From contig NZ_JAJPUI010000004.1 in the NCBI RefSeq assembly GCF_021390935.1, positions 434,001-498,000 on the forward strand: a stretch of 64,000 nt of DNA. The letters run 5' to 3'. The stretch comes from Streptomyces sp. CC228A (lineage in GTDB: Bacteria; Actinomycetota; Actinomycetes; Streptomycetales; Streptomycetaceae). The notes below the pieces were generated by a model. The model saw only the letters and a program-made list of their open reading frames with translations, did no database searches and had not been told where the DNA came from. Numbering within the stretch: the stretch's first letter is position 1; each line of letters begins with the position of its first letter. The position numbers were made by a program, and so were the translations under genes. Shown here one piece after another: positions 7,954-18,402 of this stretch.

Positions 7954-9193
7954 TCACCGCCGCAGGTCGCGGAGCACCTCCCGCGCGGCCCGCGCCCCGG
8001 ACGCGAGCGCGCCCTGCACCGATCCGGTGGCGCGGTGGTCGCCGCACACGTACCGGCCGGGGCCACCCGCGCGGGGCGGGTCAGCGGCTGCGGCGGCGCC
8101 ATGGCCGGCAGGGCGTCGTCGACGGTGCGCACGGCGAGCAGGTCCCAGCCGTCCGTGCCGGTGCCGTACGCCTCGGCGAGCGCCGCCCGCACCCCGCGCT
8201 CCCCGCCCTCCTCGTCCCGGCCCAGGACGGAGGTGGCGACGAGCGCGTGGCCGGGCGGGGCGCAGGAGGGCACGACGTCGCTGAGGACGCATGTGTCGAG
8301 GAAGCGGCGCCGGGTGTCCACGAGCAGCGTCGGCTCGCCGAGGGGGGAGCGCGGCGCGACGTGGCAGTACGTCGTCACGACGCGGTAGTCCGGCACGCCG
8401 ACGCCGGGCAGCAGCGCGGCGACGGGTCCGGGGCCGGTGGCGACGACGACGGCGCGCGCGGGGACCTCCCGGCCGTCGGCGGTGGCCGCGCCGTCGGCCG
8501 TGAGCCGCTCGACGGGGGTCTCCAGGCGCACGGTCCCCGCGGGCAGGGCGGCGGCCAGGGCGCGGGGACGGCCGCGATGCCTTCGGCGGGCAGGCACAGG
8601 GTGCCGCGCAGCATGCTCCGCCACACGAGGTGGAACACGCGGCTGGAGGTCTCCAGCCGGTCCTCCAGGAAGACGCCCGACAGGAACGGGCGGAAGAACG
8701 TCTCCACGAACGCGTCGGACACCCCGGCGTCGGCGAGGGCGGCCCGGGTGGTGGTGTCGGGCAGCCGCTTCAGCAGGCGCGGCGGGGCGAGCATGTCCCG
8801 GGCGGAGAGCAGGCCGGTGGCGGCGAGGTCGCGGGCGCCGGCGAGGCGGCCCGGCAGCAGGTCGGGCAGCGTGCGCGGGCGGCGCGTGGGATCGGTGAAC
8901 CGGAGGCGGCCGGACGGGCTGTGGATCAGGACGCCGGGGGTGGAGGGCCGCAGCCGCAGGTCCTTCAGGACCAGTCGGCGCCGCACCTGCGGATAGGAGG
9001 TGTTGAACACCTGGAACCCGCGGTCCACCACGAAGCCGTCGACGCGGTCGGAGCGCATCCGGCCGCCCACGTCGTCGGACGCCTCCACGACCCGGACGCC
9101 GACGCCGGCCGCCAGCAGGTCGCGGGCGCAGGCCAGCCCGGCGACCCCGGCCCCGACCACCAGCACGTCCGTCGCTTCCCGCGCTGCGGACAC
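7954..9193 (-). CDS. FAD-dependent carotenoid-type oxidoreductase/desaturase (two frameshifts)
   Basis: GTG start at 9193; dinucleotide motif VLVVGAGVAGLACARD then GGRM motif, followed by DRGFQVFNTSYPQVRR, as in NAD(P)/FAD oxidoreductases of the phytoene-desaturase/amine-oxidase superfamily. The frame breaks near 8562 (a CCCC run; restores ALAAALPAGTVRLE) and near 8090 (CCCC run; restores GRYVCGDHRATGS). Both are one-base losses; corrected length is 413 aa, and the C-terminal YVCGDH FAD motif is intact. It is the fourth minus-strand gene of the carotenoid cluster, after crtU. Exact reaction unknown. Sequencing error is as likely as inactivation. Confidence 0.7.
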
Positions 9194-9370
9194 ATGACCA
9201 CCTCTTCCCCTCGTCGGTGCGGGCCGTGCCGCCCGCCGCTCGTGCCGTTCGGGCTCCACGGCCCCGGCCGGCGCTCCCGTCCCGTCCGTGTTCCACGCCG
9301 CGCCCCGGGCCACGCCGGTCGCCCGCGCCGCCCCGGGCGCCGGTGGTGTGCCGGCTCCGGGGCGGCCGCT

Positions 9371-10926
9371 TCACCGCCCGGCCCAGGCGGCGAGTTTCGG
9401 CAGCACGGTGCCCCGCCCGCGGTCCGGTACGGTCCACAGCGTCTGCCCGCGCACGCCCCACCGCTGCAGCAGCGCGTTCGCGGCGAGGAACCCGGTCGTG
9501 GCCGCCCGCTCCATGAGCGCCACGGGAAGGTCGGTGCGCACGGTGTCCCCGGCCACGACGAGGGCGGGGTCCGGGGTGCGGACGGCGGGCCGGTCGGCGT
9601 AGCCGCCCACGGGGAACAGCGGGCAGTCCTCGCGCCACTCGTGCCGGACGTCGACGACCGAGGCCGTGCGCGTCTCCGGGTACACGCGGCGGAGCTGCTC
9701 GACGAGGCGCCGCTCCTCGGCGCCGCGGTCGGCGCCCGGATCGACCGCGTAGGCGTGGAGCTCGACGACGGACCCTCCCGTGCGCGCCGCCCAGCGGGCC
9801 GCCTCGTCCTCCCAGCGGTCCAGCACGCTGATGTTGTCGAGGCCGCCGAAGCCGCTGGTGCCGAGGAAGCCGGGCCGGTCGGCGGCCACGGGGCGGTCCA
9901 GCCACAGCCGGGTGACCAGGAACGGCGGGGCGGTGCGCAGGCGGGCGACCCGTTCCCGCCACGGGGCGTCGCCCAGCCGGTCGGAGCGGCCGACGAGGGA
10001 CCGCAGGCCGCCGGGGTCGAGGGCGAGGACCACGGCGTCGTACCGGCGCTCGCCGCCCCCGGCGGCGACGTCGTGGCCGCCGCCCCGTACGGGCGCGACG
10101 TGCTCGACGACGGTGCCCGTGCGCAGTTCGACGCCGAGGCCCTTCAGGTACCCGGCCAGGGGGTCCCAGAGGGCCTGCGGGAAGGGCGAGCGGGGCACGT
10201 CGAACAGCAGGCCCTCGGCGGAGCCGAGGAAGTAGATGTGGAACATCAGCGCCATCTCGGCCGCCGACAGCTGCCGCGGGTCGGCGAAGAAGCTCCGGGA
10301 GAACACCTCGAACGCCAGGTGCCGGGCGCGTTCGGGGAAGCGCACCGCGTCCAGGAAGGCGTGCGCGGAGGTGCCGTCGAGGCGGTCGTACACGCCGGGG
10401 ACGCGGACGTCGAGCAGGGGCAGGGCCGCGACCAGGTCCATGGCGCGCAGGTCCCGCAGCCGGAAGGACGGGCTGAGCGCGACGAAGCCCAGCGCGCTCC
10501 ACGGCGGGGTGCGGGGGACGTGCCGGAAGCCGTCCCGCATGCCGTCGGCGTGCAGCAGCGGGTAGTCGGGCAGGCCGGTCAGCCGGTCCAGCCCCGGGTC
10601 GGTGCGGCGCAGCAGGCCCCGCAGGTTGTAGTACTGCCGGAAGAACGCGTGGAAGCCCCGGCTCATGGTGACGGCGGTGCCGTCGCTCAGGCGGGTGGGC
10701 CAGCCGCCGACCCGCCCGCCGACGTACGCCTCCCGCTCGTACAGGGTCACCGCGACGCCCCGCTCGGCCAGGGCGGTGGCGGCGGCGAGCCCGGCGATCC
10801 CGGCGCCGACCACGGCGACCGAGGGCGGCCGGTCGCGTGCCCGGCTCCGTGGTGGGCGGGCAGGACGCGGGCCCGCCGGTCGCGGCCGCGGCGGGCCGCT
10901 CCCCTGCGCGGGGCGGGGAGCGTCAT
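9371..10926 (-). CDS. crtU: CrtU-type isorenieratene synthase (carotene desaturase/methyltransferase), one N-terminal frameshift
   Basis: In isorenieratene pathways CrtU aromatises and methyl-shifts the beta-ionone rings of beta-carotene. Seen here: SVAVVGAGIAGLAAATALAE FAD motif, GGRVGGW, MSRGFHAFFRQYYNLR, and VAGDTVRTDLPVALMERAATT at the C-terminus. The ATG at 10926 overlaps the crtT stop (ATGA), but its frame departs from the core by one base before about 10845 (a GGG run); restoring one G gives 518 aa, the usual CrtU size. An alternative is a short form starting at the GTG at 10813, which would cut into the FAD motif and is disfavoured. Confidence 0.8.
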
Positions 10927-11642
10927 CGGGGCTCCTCCCCGCGGCGGGCCACGAACGTGTGGGTGATGCCGGTCTGCCAGCCGGGCAGGGGCAGGGTGCG
11001 GACCCGGTCGAAGCCGGCGTCGCGGAGGCGTTCGGCGAACCGCCCGGCGGTGTCGAAGCCGACGACGCTGCGCCACAGGTGGCGGTACAGCGGCCCGTCC
11101 CCGAGGAGGGTGGCCGCCGGCTGGACGACGCCGCGGCACACCAGGGTCCACACCGCCCGGTCGGCGCGGCGGCCGCTGAGCGTGTACTCGTGGACGCCGA
11201 GCCGTCCGCCGGGCCGCAGCAGGCCGCGGACGGCGGTGAGGACGGCGTCGGGATCGGAGACGTTCCGGAACAGGTAGGCGGCGAACACCGCGTCGAAGGG
11301 CCCGTCCACGCCCGCGGCGGCCAGCCGCTCGACCGGGGCGTGCACGAACCGCACCCCGCCCGCCCACGGCTTGGCGGCGGCCCGCTCCAGCATGCCGGCG
11401 GAGGCGTCCACGGCCGTGAGGTCGGCGGCCGGGAGGAGGGAGCGGAGCGCGGCCGTCGAGGCGCCGGTGCCGCAGCCGAGGTCCAGGACGCGCAGTCCCT
11501 GCCCGTGCCCGGGCAGGCCGAGGCGGCACACCGAGCGCCGCAGGTGCGCGTGGTAGCCGGGATTGGCGGCCACCAGCGTGTCGTAACTGCGGGACGCGTG
11601 GTCGAACGCGGCGGCGAGGTCTTCGTCGCGCAGCAGGGTCAT
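10923..11642 (-). CDS. crtT: CrtT-type SAM-dependent methyltransferase of the carotenoid cluster
   Basis: 239 aa. Class I methyltransferase with motif I VLDLGCGTGAST (about 51-62), acidic LTAVDAS and post-motif PFDAVFAAYLFRNVSDPDAV, resembling UbiE/COQ5-type enzymes. In Streptomyces crtEIBV-crtYTU loci the gene between crtY and crtU encodes a methyltransferase named CrtT whose precise substrate is unclear. Starts 41 nt after crtY and its stop overlaps the crtU ATG. Intact reading frame. Confidence 0.8.
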   Translation of the reverse strand: MTLLRDEDLAAAFDHASRSYDTLVAANPGYHAHLRRSVCRLGLPGHGQGLRVLDLGCGTGASTAALRSLLPAADLTAVDASAGMLERAAAKPWAGGVRFVHAPVERLAAAGVDGPFDAVFAAYLFRNVSDPDAVLTAVRGLLRPGGRLGVHEYTLSGRRADRAVWTLVCRGVVQPAATLLGDGPLYRHLWRSVVGFDTAGRFAERLRDAGFDRVRTLPLPGWQTGITHTFVARRGEEPR

Positions 11643-11683
11643 ACGGCCTCCAGGGACGGGGCGAGAAGGGACTCGGGGTCGGG

Positions 11684-12873
11684 TCAGTCGGAGGGGCGGC
11701 GCGGCAGGCGCGGCAGTTCGGCGGCGCTGCGGAGCATCGGGCCGATCGGGGTGCGGAGTCCCACGGACAGGTCCTCGAACAGGCCGGTACGGCCGTCGAG
11801 GAAGCGCAGCAGCCTCCGCATGGGGACGTCGGCGAACAGCCGGGCGAACAGCGCGGGCCCGTCGACCCGGCCGCTGTCCAGGGCCCTGAGGAGGACGGCG
11901 TCCATGGCGCGGGCCCGGGCGGAGTGGGCGGCGGGCGGCACCGGGGTGCGCGCCCCTGCCGGAGCGCGGCGGCGACGGCCCGCGTCTGGCGCTGGAGGCC
12001 GGCGAAGGTGTAGCCGGTGGACGGGCGGGTCGCGGCTCCGGCGGCGCCGATCCGGAACACCGAGGCGCCGACGCGCCGCGCCATGGGGGCGTCCGTCATG
12101 GGGATCACACCGGTCTCGGTGGCGACGACCTCCGTGTCGCCGAGCCGCAGCACGTCCTCGACGTAGTGCCGTACGGCCGCCGCGTATCCGCTCGCTGTGA
12201 GGACCTCGCGGGAGAACTCGGTGTACTCCACGAGGGCTTCGCACGGTCCGGTGGGCAGGACGTAGCCGAAGGACAGTCCGTCGCGGGGCTGCGGTGTGCG
12301 GAAGTCCATGAGTTCGGCGGTCCTGGGGTCGAAGGCGGGCCGCGCGGTGCGGACGAACCAGCCGTGGAAGTGCTGGAGCAGGGTGGTGCGGGCGGCCGGG
12401 AGGCTGCCGAGGGGGCGCGAGTCGAACACCCAGCGGGCGTCCACGATGCCCTCGCCGCCGTCCGGGCCGGTGGTCAGGACGCGGGCCCCGCCCGGGTACT
12501 CGTCCACGGTGTCCACGACGGCCTCCACCCGCCGGACGTTGGGGCTGCCCGCCAGGTCCCGGCCGACGAGGGACTCGAAGTCGTCGGAGCGGATCATCTT
12601 GTAGCGCAGCGGCGCGATGTCGCCGCCGATCGGCGGCCCGGCGGGCGGCCGTACCCGCAGGTGCCGCCACTGCGACCGCACGGCCGCGTCGAAGCGGCCG
12701 CGGCCGGACTCCCAGAAGCACCACGTCCGCGGCGGGGGCCGCAGCGGCCCCGGGGGCGCGTCGACGAGGACCACGGACGGCGTCCGGGCCCCCGGCACCC
12801 GTCCGCTCAGGCGGTGGGCCAGGGACAGCCCGGCCGCTCCCGCCCCGATGACGGCCACATCCACCTCCGGCAC
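11684..12873 (-). CDS. crtY: Lycopene cyclase CrtY (one frameshift)
   Basis: CrtY cyclises lycopene to beta-carotene. Seen: DVAVIGAGAAGLSLAHRL dinucleotide motif at the start, RTWCFWE, YKMIRSDDFE, FDSRPLG, FGYVLPTGPCEALVEYTEFS, and the C-terminal GRTGLFEDLS segment. GTG 12873 is preceded by GGAGGGAG. The frame is lost near 11957, where a CCCC run would need a fifth C to join LRQGRAP to PVPPAAHSARARAMD; corrected length 396 aa matches the family. First gene of the minus-strand arm, diverging from crtE. Confidence 0.85.
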
Positions 12874-13080
12874 CCCGGCTCCCTCCGTCCCTCGTCCGCG
12901 TGCGCGCACCTGACGCCCTTTCCCGTCCCGCACCCGCATCGGATGCCGTCACCCGGGCGGGCGCGTCCACCCGGTGGCTTTCCGGGGGTTTCGGGGACCG
13001 GGCACGATCCGCATCCGTATCACGGGGGATGGCCGAAGGACGATGAAGAAGGCATCGACACCACGACGAGAGGAACCGGG
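12874..13080. promoter_or_regulatory. Divergent crtY/crtE promoter region
   Basis: 207 bp separate the two start codons, so both carotenoid arms must be controlled from here. GAGAGG lies 7 nt before the crtE ATG. I cannot identify a firm -35/-10 pair; in relatives an ECF sigma factor with a LitR repressor serves such promoters, but no litR/litS homolog is in this window. Confidence 0.45.
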
Positions 13081-14796
13081 ATGCGGCCCACTCAGGCGAA
13101 GGACCATCCCGCGGCCGCGCCGCCGCCCGTCCCCCGCCTGGTGGCCCCGCAGGAGCCTCCCCGGCACGAGCGCCCCGGCCGGTCCGCCGCCGGCCGGGCG
13201 CACGGCCACGGGTCTTCCGGGGCCGCGACTCCCCAGCACGCGGCCGCCCCGCACACCCCGGACCCGCACGCCACCGCCCCGCACGCGACTCCCGGGCACC
13301 TCGCGGCCCCGCACACGGCCGCCCCGCACACCGCGGACCCGCGCGCCCCGCACGCCTCCGCCCCGCACACGGCTCCCGGGCGCCTCGCGGACCCGCACAC
13401 CACCACCCCACACGCCACCGCCCCACGCACGGCCGCCCCACACACCCCGGACCCGCACGCCTCCGCCTCGCACGCGGCTCCCGGGCACCTCGCGGACCCG
13501 CGCACCGCGCCCCGGCACGCGGCGCCCGCGCACCCCGCGGATCCGGACGCCGCCGGTACGGTCACCGCGGGCCGGGACAGCGCGGGAACGGCCGCCGCGG
13601 ACCCCCGCGCCCCGGGTCCGGACGCCTCGGGTGCGGCGGCCGTCGACGCGGACGTGCCCGCCGCGGTCGGCCGGGTGCTGGAGCAGGTGCTCGCCGACCG
13701 GCTCGCACGGGCCCGCGCCCTGGACGGCCGGTTCGCCCAGGAACTCGCCGCGCACGTGGCCCGGTTCACGCAGGAGGGCGGCAAGCGCACCCGGTCGCAG
13801 CTCGTCTGGTGGGCGATGCGTGCCTGCGGCGGGGCCGGCGAGGACTCCGTCGCCGCCGCCCTGCGGATCGGCGCGGCACTCGAACTGCTGCAGACCTGCG
13901 CCCTCGTCCACGACGACGTGATGGACGGCTCGACGCAGCGGCGCGGCCGTCCCGCCCTGCACGCCGAGGTACGCGACCGGCACGCCGAGGCCGCGCCGCC
14001 GTCCCGCGCCGCCCGCTTCGGTGAGGCGGCCGCGATCCTCGCCGGGGACCTCGCGCTCGCGTGGGCCGACGACGTGGTGGCCGAACTGGCGCTGGACCCG
14101 TGGACGGCGACCGTGGTGCACCGGCTGTGGAGCGACATGCGGACGGAGATGGTGGCCGGCCAGTTCCTCGATCTCCAGGGCCAGCTCACCGGATCGCGCT
14201 CCCAGCCGCGCGCGCTGCGGGCCGCTGGCCTCAAGAGCGCGCTCTACTCGGTGGAGCGGCCCCTCGCGCTGGGGGCCGCCGTCGCCGGCGCCGAGGCCCG
14301 CACCCTCCAGGCGCTGTGCTCGGCGGGGCGCTGCGTGGGCATGGCCTTCCAGCTACGCGACGACCTGGACGACGTCTTCGGGGACCCCGCCCGCACCGGC
14401 AAGCCGTGCGGCGGCGACATCCGCGAGGGCAAGCCGACGTATCTGGTCGCCGTGGCGACGGCGCGCGCGGCGGCCGCCTCCGACCGGCACGCCCGGGACG
14501 TGCTGGAACGGGCCCTCGGCGACCCGGAGTTGACCCCCGCGGGGTTGGAGGAGGTACGCGACGTGCTGGTGCGCACCGGCGCCCGGGCCGCGGTCGAGGC
14601 CAAGATCGGCCGGCTGGCGGCGCAGGGCCTGCGCCACTTCGACGGCGCGCCGCTCGCCCCGGACGCCGGGGGCAGGCTGCGGGAGCTGCTGGCCGCGGCG
14701 GCGGGATCCCGCGCTCCAGGCGAGCCGCCGGCCCGCCCGCATCCCGAGCCGTCCCCCGCCCCCGTCGGCCCCGGCACGCCGGAGGTGCGGCGATGA
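13081..14796 (+). CDS. crtE: Geranylgeranyl diphosphate synthase CrtE with long His/Pro-rich N-terminal extension
   Basis: 571 aa. Trans-isoprenyl diphosphate synthase making C20 GGPP for phytoene. The catalytic domain begins near residue 190; first Asp-rich motif in LVHDDVMDGS (about 277-286) and second in FQLRDDLDDVFGD (about 424-436); GGKRTRS is present between helices. The first 190 residues are a low-complexity Ala/Pro/His/Thr region with about 20 PH dipeptides, far beyond the usual 350-430 aa length. The ATG has a good SD (GAGAGG, 7 nt) and no later start is better placed, so the extension appears to be translated. ATGA overlap with crtI. Confidence 0.85.
   Translation: MRPTQAKDHPAAAPPPVPRLVAPQEPPRHERPGRSAAGRAHGHGSSGAATPQHAAAPHTPDPHATAPHATPGHLAAPHTAAPHTADPRAPHASAPHTAPGRLADPHTTTPHATAPRTAAPHTPDPHASASHAAPGHLADPRTAPRHAAPAHPADPDAAGTVTAGRDSAGTAAADPRAPGPDASGAAAVDADVPAAVGRVLEQVLADRLARARALDGRFAQELAAHVARFTQEGGKRTRSQLVWWAMRACGGAGEDSVAAALRIGAALELLQTCALVHDDVMDGSTQRRGRPALHAEVRDRHAEAAPPSRAARFGEAAAILAGDLALAWADDVVAELALDPWTATVVHRLWSDMRTEMVAGQFLDLQGQLTGSRSQPRALRAAGLKSALYSVERPLALGAAVAGAEARTLQALCSAGRCVGMAFQLRDDLDDVFGDPARTGKPCGGDIREGKPTYLVAVATARAAAASDRHARDVLERALGDPELTPAGLEEVRDVLVRTGARAAVEAKIGRLAAQGLRHFDGAPLAPDAGGRLRELLAAAAGSRAPGEPPARPHPEPSPAPVGPGTPEVRR
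13235..13530 (+). repeat. Imperfect tandem repeat encoding PHT/PHA-rich segments in crtE
   Basis: The phrase CTCCCGGGCACCTCGCGG or a close variant recurs with its CCCGGG at 13291, 13375 and 13480, giving units of 84 and 105 bp (28 and 35 residues), each made of shorter PHTxxP blocks. In-frame repeat expansion explains the crtE extension. Confidence 0.7.
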
Positions 14797-16328
14797 CCCG
14801 CACGGTGAAGGGCCGCACGGACCATGTGGTGGTCGTCGGCGCGGGGTTCGCCGGCCTGTCGGCCGCGCTGCACCTCCTGGGCGCCGGGCGCCGGGTCACC
14901 GTCGTCGAGCGGGACCCGCTGCCCGGCGGACGGGCCGGCCGCATGGACCTCGGCGGCTACCGCATCGACACCGGACCGACCGTGCTGACCATGCCCGACC
15001 TCGCCGACGAGGCCTTCGCGGCGGTCGGCGACAGCCTGTACGACCGGGTGGAGCTGATCCCGCTGCACCCGGCGTACCGGGCGTCGTTCGCGGACGGCAG
15101 CGCACTCGACGTGCACACCGACGGCGACGCGATGGCCGCCGAGGTCGAGCGGTTCGCCGGGGCCGCGGAGGCGGCGGGCTACCGGCGGCTGCGGACCTGG
15201 CTGGAGCGGCTGTACCGGGCGCAGATGCGCCACTTCATCGACGCGAACTTCGACTCGCCCCTCGACCTGCTGACCGGCGACCTCGCCCGCCTCGCGGCGC
15301 TCGGCGGCTTCGGCCGGCTCGACCGGCGCATCGGCCGCTTCCTGAAGGACGAGCGGCTGCAGCGGGTGTTCTCCTTCCAGGCGCTGTACGCGGGCGTCCC
15401 GCCGGCCCGGGCCCTGGCGGCGTACGCCGTCATCGCCTACATGGACACGGTCGCCGGGGTGTACTTCCCGCGCGGCGGCATGCACGCCCTGCCGCAGGCC
15501 ATGGCGGACGCCGCCGCCGACGCGGGGGCCGAGCTGCGGTTCGGCCAGGAGGCCGCCCGGCTGGAGCGGTCGGGTGACCGGATCACCGCCGTGGTCACCG
15601 GCGAGGACCGCATCCCGTGCGACGCGGTCGTGCTCACCCCCGACCTGCCCGTCGCGTACCGGCTCCTCGGCCGCCGCCCGCGCAGGCCCGTGCGGCTGCG
15701 GCACTCGCCGTCCGCGGTCGTGCTGCACGCCGGCACGGACCGCACCTGGCCGCACCTCGCGCACCACACGATCTCGTTCGGCGCGGCGTGGCGCACCACG
15801 TTCGACGAACTCACCCGTGAGGGGCGGCTGATGAGCGACCCTTCGCTGCTGGTCACCCGGCCCACGGCAACCGATCCCTCGCTCGCCCCGCCGGGCCGCC
15901 ACCTGCACTACATCCTCGCGCCCTGCCCCAACACGGCCCTCGGTCCCGGCGCCGCCGCGTGGGGCGAGCTCGGCCCGCGCTACCGGGACTCCCTGCTGCG
16001 GGAGCTGGAGCGGCGCGGCCTCGACGGGATCGGGGCGGCCGTCGACGAGGAGTGCCTCGTCACCCCGGCCGACTGGCTCGGGCAGGGGCATGCGGCCGGC
16101 ACGCCGTTCTCGGCGGCCCACACCTTCCTGCAGACGGGCCCCTTCCGGCCGCGGAACCTGGTGCGCGGCACGGAGAACGCCGTACTCGCCGGGTGCGGCA
16201 CCACCCCGGGTGTCGGGGTGCCGACCTCCCTGGTGTCGGGGAAGCTGGCGGCGGCCCGCATCACCGGCGGCACCGTGCGCCCCGCCAACCGCCCGGCGCC
16301 CGCACGAGCCGAGGAGGCCCCCGCATGA
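14793..16328 (+). CDS. crtI: Phytoene desaturase CrtI
   Basis: 511 aa. Converts phytoene to lycopene. N-terminal FAD motif [26 protein letters not shown], then [13 protein letters not shown], the CrtI hallmark, and a C-terminal [22 protein letters not shown]-binding segment. Length is normal and the frame is intact. Coupled by ATGA to crtE upstream and to crtB downstream. Confidence 0.92.
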   Translation: MTRTVKGRTDHVVVVGAGFAGLSAALHLLGAGRRVTVVERDPLPGGRAGRMDLGGYRIDTGPTVLTMPDLADEAFAAVGDSLYDRVELIPLHPAYRASFADGSALDVHTDGDAMAAEVERFAGAAEAAGYRRLRTWLERLYRAQMRHFIDANFDSPLDLLTGDLARLAALGGFGRLDRRIGRFLKDERLQRVFSFQALYAGVPPARALAAYAVIAYMDTVAGVYFPRGGMHALPQAMADAAADAGAELRFGQEAARLERSGDRITAVVTGEDRIPCDAVVLTPDLPVAYRLLGRRPRRPVRLRHSPSAVVLHAGTDRTWPHLAHHTISFGAAWRTTFDELTREGRLMSDPSLLVTRPTATDPSLAPPGRHLHYILAPCPNTALGPGAAAWGELGPRYRDSLLRELERRGLDGIGAAVDEECLVTPADWLGQGHAAGTPFSAAHTFLQTGPFRPRNLVRGTENAVLAGCGTTPGVGVPTSLVSGKLAAARITGGTVRPANRPAPARAEEAPA

Positions 16329-17329
16329 CCGGCCGCGAACTCGACGCCGCGGGCATCACCGACCCGGCGCTGCGGGCCGCCTACCGCCGCTGCCGGGCGC
16401 TCAACGCGGCGCACGGCAGGACGTACTTCCTCGCGACCCGGCTGCTGCCCGCGGACCGCAGGCCCGCCGTGCACGCGCTGTACGGGTTCGCCCGGTGGGC
16501 CGACGACATCGTCGACTCCCTCGACTCCGGGGCGGATGGCCCGGCGCGGGAGGCGCGGCTTGCGGAGCTCCAGCGGCGGCTGGACAGGGGTCTGCGGGAA
16601 GGCGCCGGCGACGAGCCGGTGGTGCTGGCCGTCGCGGACACCGCGCGCCGCTACGCCATCGAGCACGGCCACTTCCGCGACTTCATGGCGGCGATGCGGT
16701 CCGACCTGGTGGTGGCGGACTACCCGACCTACGCCGACCTGCGCCGCTACATGCACGGCTCGGCCGCCGTGATCGGGCTGCAGATGCTGCCGGTGCTGGG
16801 CACGGTGGTGCCGCGCGAGGAGGCCGCGCCCCACGCGGCCGCCCTCGGCGTGGCCTTCCAGCTGACGAACTTCCTGCGGGACGTGGGCGAGGACCTCGAC
16901 CGGGGCCGCGTGTACGTGCCGGGCGACCTGCTGGCCGGGCACGGAGCGGACCGGGAGCTGCTGCGCTGGTGCCGCGACACGGGGCGCGACGACCGCCGTG
17001 TGATCGCCGCCCTGCGGGAGTTCGAGGCGCTCACCCGCCGGGTCTACCGGGAGGCGGAGCCCGGTCTGGGGATGCTCGACCCGGTGGCGCGGCCCTGCAT
17101 CCGCACCGCGTACGTCCTCTACGGCGGGATCCTCGACGCCGTGGCCGGGGACGGCTACGCGGTGCTGCACCGCCGCGCGGTGGTGCCGCGGCGGACCCGC
17201 GCGGCGGTCGCGGCGGACGGGCTGGTCCGGGTGGCCGCCGCGCGGCTGCGGCACCGCCGCCGGTCCCGTACCGCTCCGCCCGCCCCGTCCGCCGCCCCTG
17301 CCCGTCCGGTCTCCGAGGAGGTCGCGTGA
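16325..17329 (+). CDS. crtB: Phytoene synthase CrtB
   Basis: 334 aa. Head-to-head condensation of two GGPP. Asp-rich motifs DDIVDSLD (about 60-67) and [18 protein letters not shown] (about 182-199) bind the diphosphates; YGFARWADD precedes the first. Frame intact, ATGA overlap with crtI and GTGA overlap with the Rieske gene. A proline/alanine-rich tail follows the catalytic domain. Confidence 0.92.
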   Translation: MTGRELDAAGITDPALRAAYRRCRALNAAHGRTYFLATRLLPADRRPAVHALYGFARWADDIVDSLDSGADGPAREARLAELQRRLDRGLREGAGDEPVVLAVADTARRYAIEHGHFRDFMAAMRSDLVVADYPTYADLRRYMHGSAAVIGLQMLPVLGTVVPREEAAPHAAALGVAFQLTNFLRDVGEDLDRGRVYVPGDLLAGHGADRELLRWCRDTGRDDRRVIAALREFEALTRRVYREAEPGLGMLDPVARPCIRTAYVLYGGILDAVAGDGYAVLHRRAVVPRRTRAAVAADGLVRVAAARLRHRRRSRTAPPAPSAAPARPVSEEVA

Positions 17330-18320
17330 ACCCCCGGCCCCGCGCCCGTCTGCCCCTGTCGCTGCGCCGCCGCCCCGTCCCGTGGGACCGGCAGCGGCCC
17401 ACCTGGCGCGACGCCAAGCCGGGCGTCATCGCGGCCGCGTTGAAGCGCGCCCAGGCCCGCCCGTCCGGCAACTGGTACGTCCTCGGCGCCACCGGCGCGG
17501 TGCGGCCCGACCGCCCGCTGGCGGCACGGTGGCGGGCCGGGAGGTGGTCGTCTGGCGCGGCGCCGGCGGGCGCCTCCACGCCGGTCCCGGTGTCTGCCCG
17601 CACCTCGGGGCGCCGCTGGCGGACAGTCCCGTCCGGTGCGGCACGCTGGTGTGCCACTGGCACGGACTCGCCCTGGACGGGTCGCCGTTCGCGGGCTGGG
17701 AGCCGCTGCCCGTCTTCGACGACGGGGTCCTGGTCTGGGTGCGGCTGGACGAAGTCGGCGGTGAGGAACCGCTCGACGCGCCCGTGGTACCGGTCCGCCC
17801 GGCGCTCGGCGGCGGGTTGGCGGCCGTGTACACGGGCACCGGGGTCTGCGAGCCCGAGGACGTCGTGGCCAACCGCCTGGACCCCTGGCACGGGGCGTGG
17901 TACCACCCGTACTCGTTCGTCGACCTGACGGTGGTCGGCACCCCGGGTGAGGACGGTGACGGCTTCACCGTCGACGTGTCCTTCAAGGTGGCGGGGCGGC
18001 TGGTGGTGCCGGTCCGGGCGGTGTTCACCGCTCCCGAGCCGCGGACCGTCGTCATGCACATCACGGAGGGGGAGGGGGCGGGTTCCGTGGTGGAGACCCA
18101 CGCCACCCCGCTCGGCGCCGACGACCGGGGCCGCCCGCGCACGGCGGTGACGGAGGCCGTGGTGGCGGCGTCCGACCGGCCGGGGTTCGCCTTCGTCCGC
18201 AGGGCCGCCCCGCTGCTGCGGCCCGTGGTGCAGGCCGCGGCGGGACGCCTCTGGCGCGACGACCTCGCCTATGCCGAGCGCCGCTGGGCACTGCGGTCGT
18301 CGGGCCGGTTCCCGGGCTGA
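17326..18320 (+). CDS. DUF5914 / Rieske [2Fe-2S] oxygenase-like protein of the carotenoid cluster (one frameshift)
   Basis: Corrected 331 aa. Starts at the GTG overlapping the crtB stop and reads [16 protein letters not shown]... to RPDRPL (about 17519), where one G is missing from a GGG run; the next frame continues [14 protein letters not shown]. The Rieske site is seen as CPH then CHWHG about 19 residues on. The C-terminal 170 residues match the DUF5914 layout. It holds the position of crtV in Streptomyces loci, but whether it is that gene's equivalent is not certain; a ring or polyene oxygenase is a reasonable guess. Confidence 0.7.
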
Positions 18321-18327
18321 CGCCGGG

Positions 18328-18360
18328 CCCGCGCCCGCGGGAGCAGGGTGCGGGCGCGGG
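18328..18360 (+). terminator. Hairpin terminator after the crtEIB operon
   Basis: Perfect 11-bp stem CCCGCGCCCGC / GCGGGCGCGGG with an 11-nt loop, 8 nt after the Rieske stop. No U-tract, as is common in Streptomyces. It sits between convergent genes and may serve both. Confidence 0.6.
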
Positions 18361-18402
18361 GCGCGGGGGCGCGGGCTGTCCCCGGCGGGCGGCCGCCCCG
18401 CG

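Noticed and set aside
12874..13080. LitR/LitS light-dependent control of the crt cluster
   Set aside because: No litR, litS or B12-binding regulator gene is present in the window; only the cluster layout suggests it.
12166..13080. Upstream extension of the crtE open frame
   Set aside because: It is antisense to crtY with no start signal; the SD-bearing ATG at 13081 is far better.
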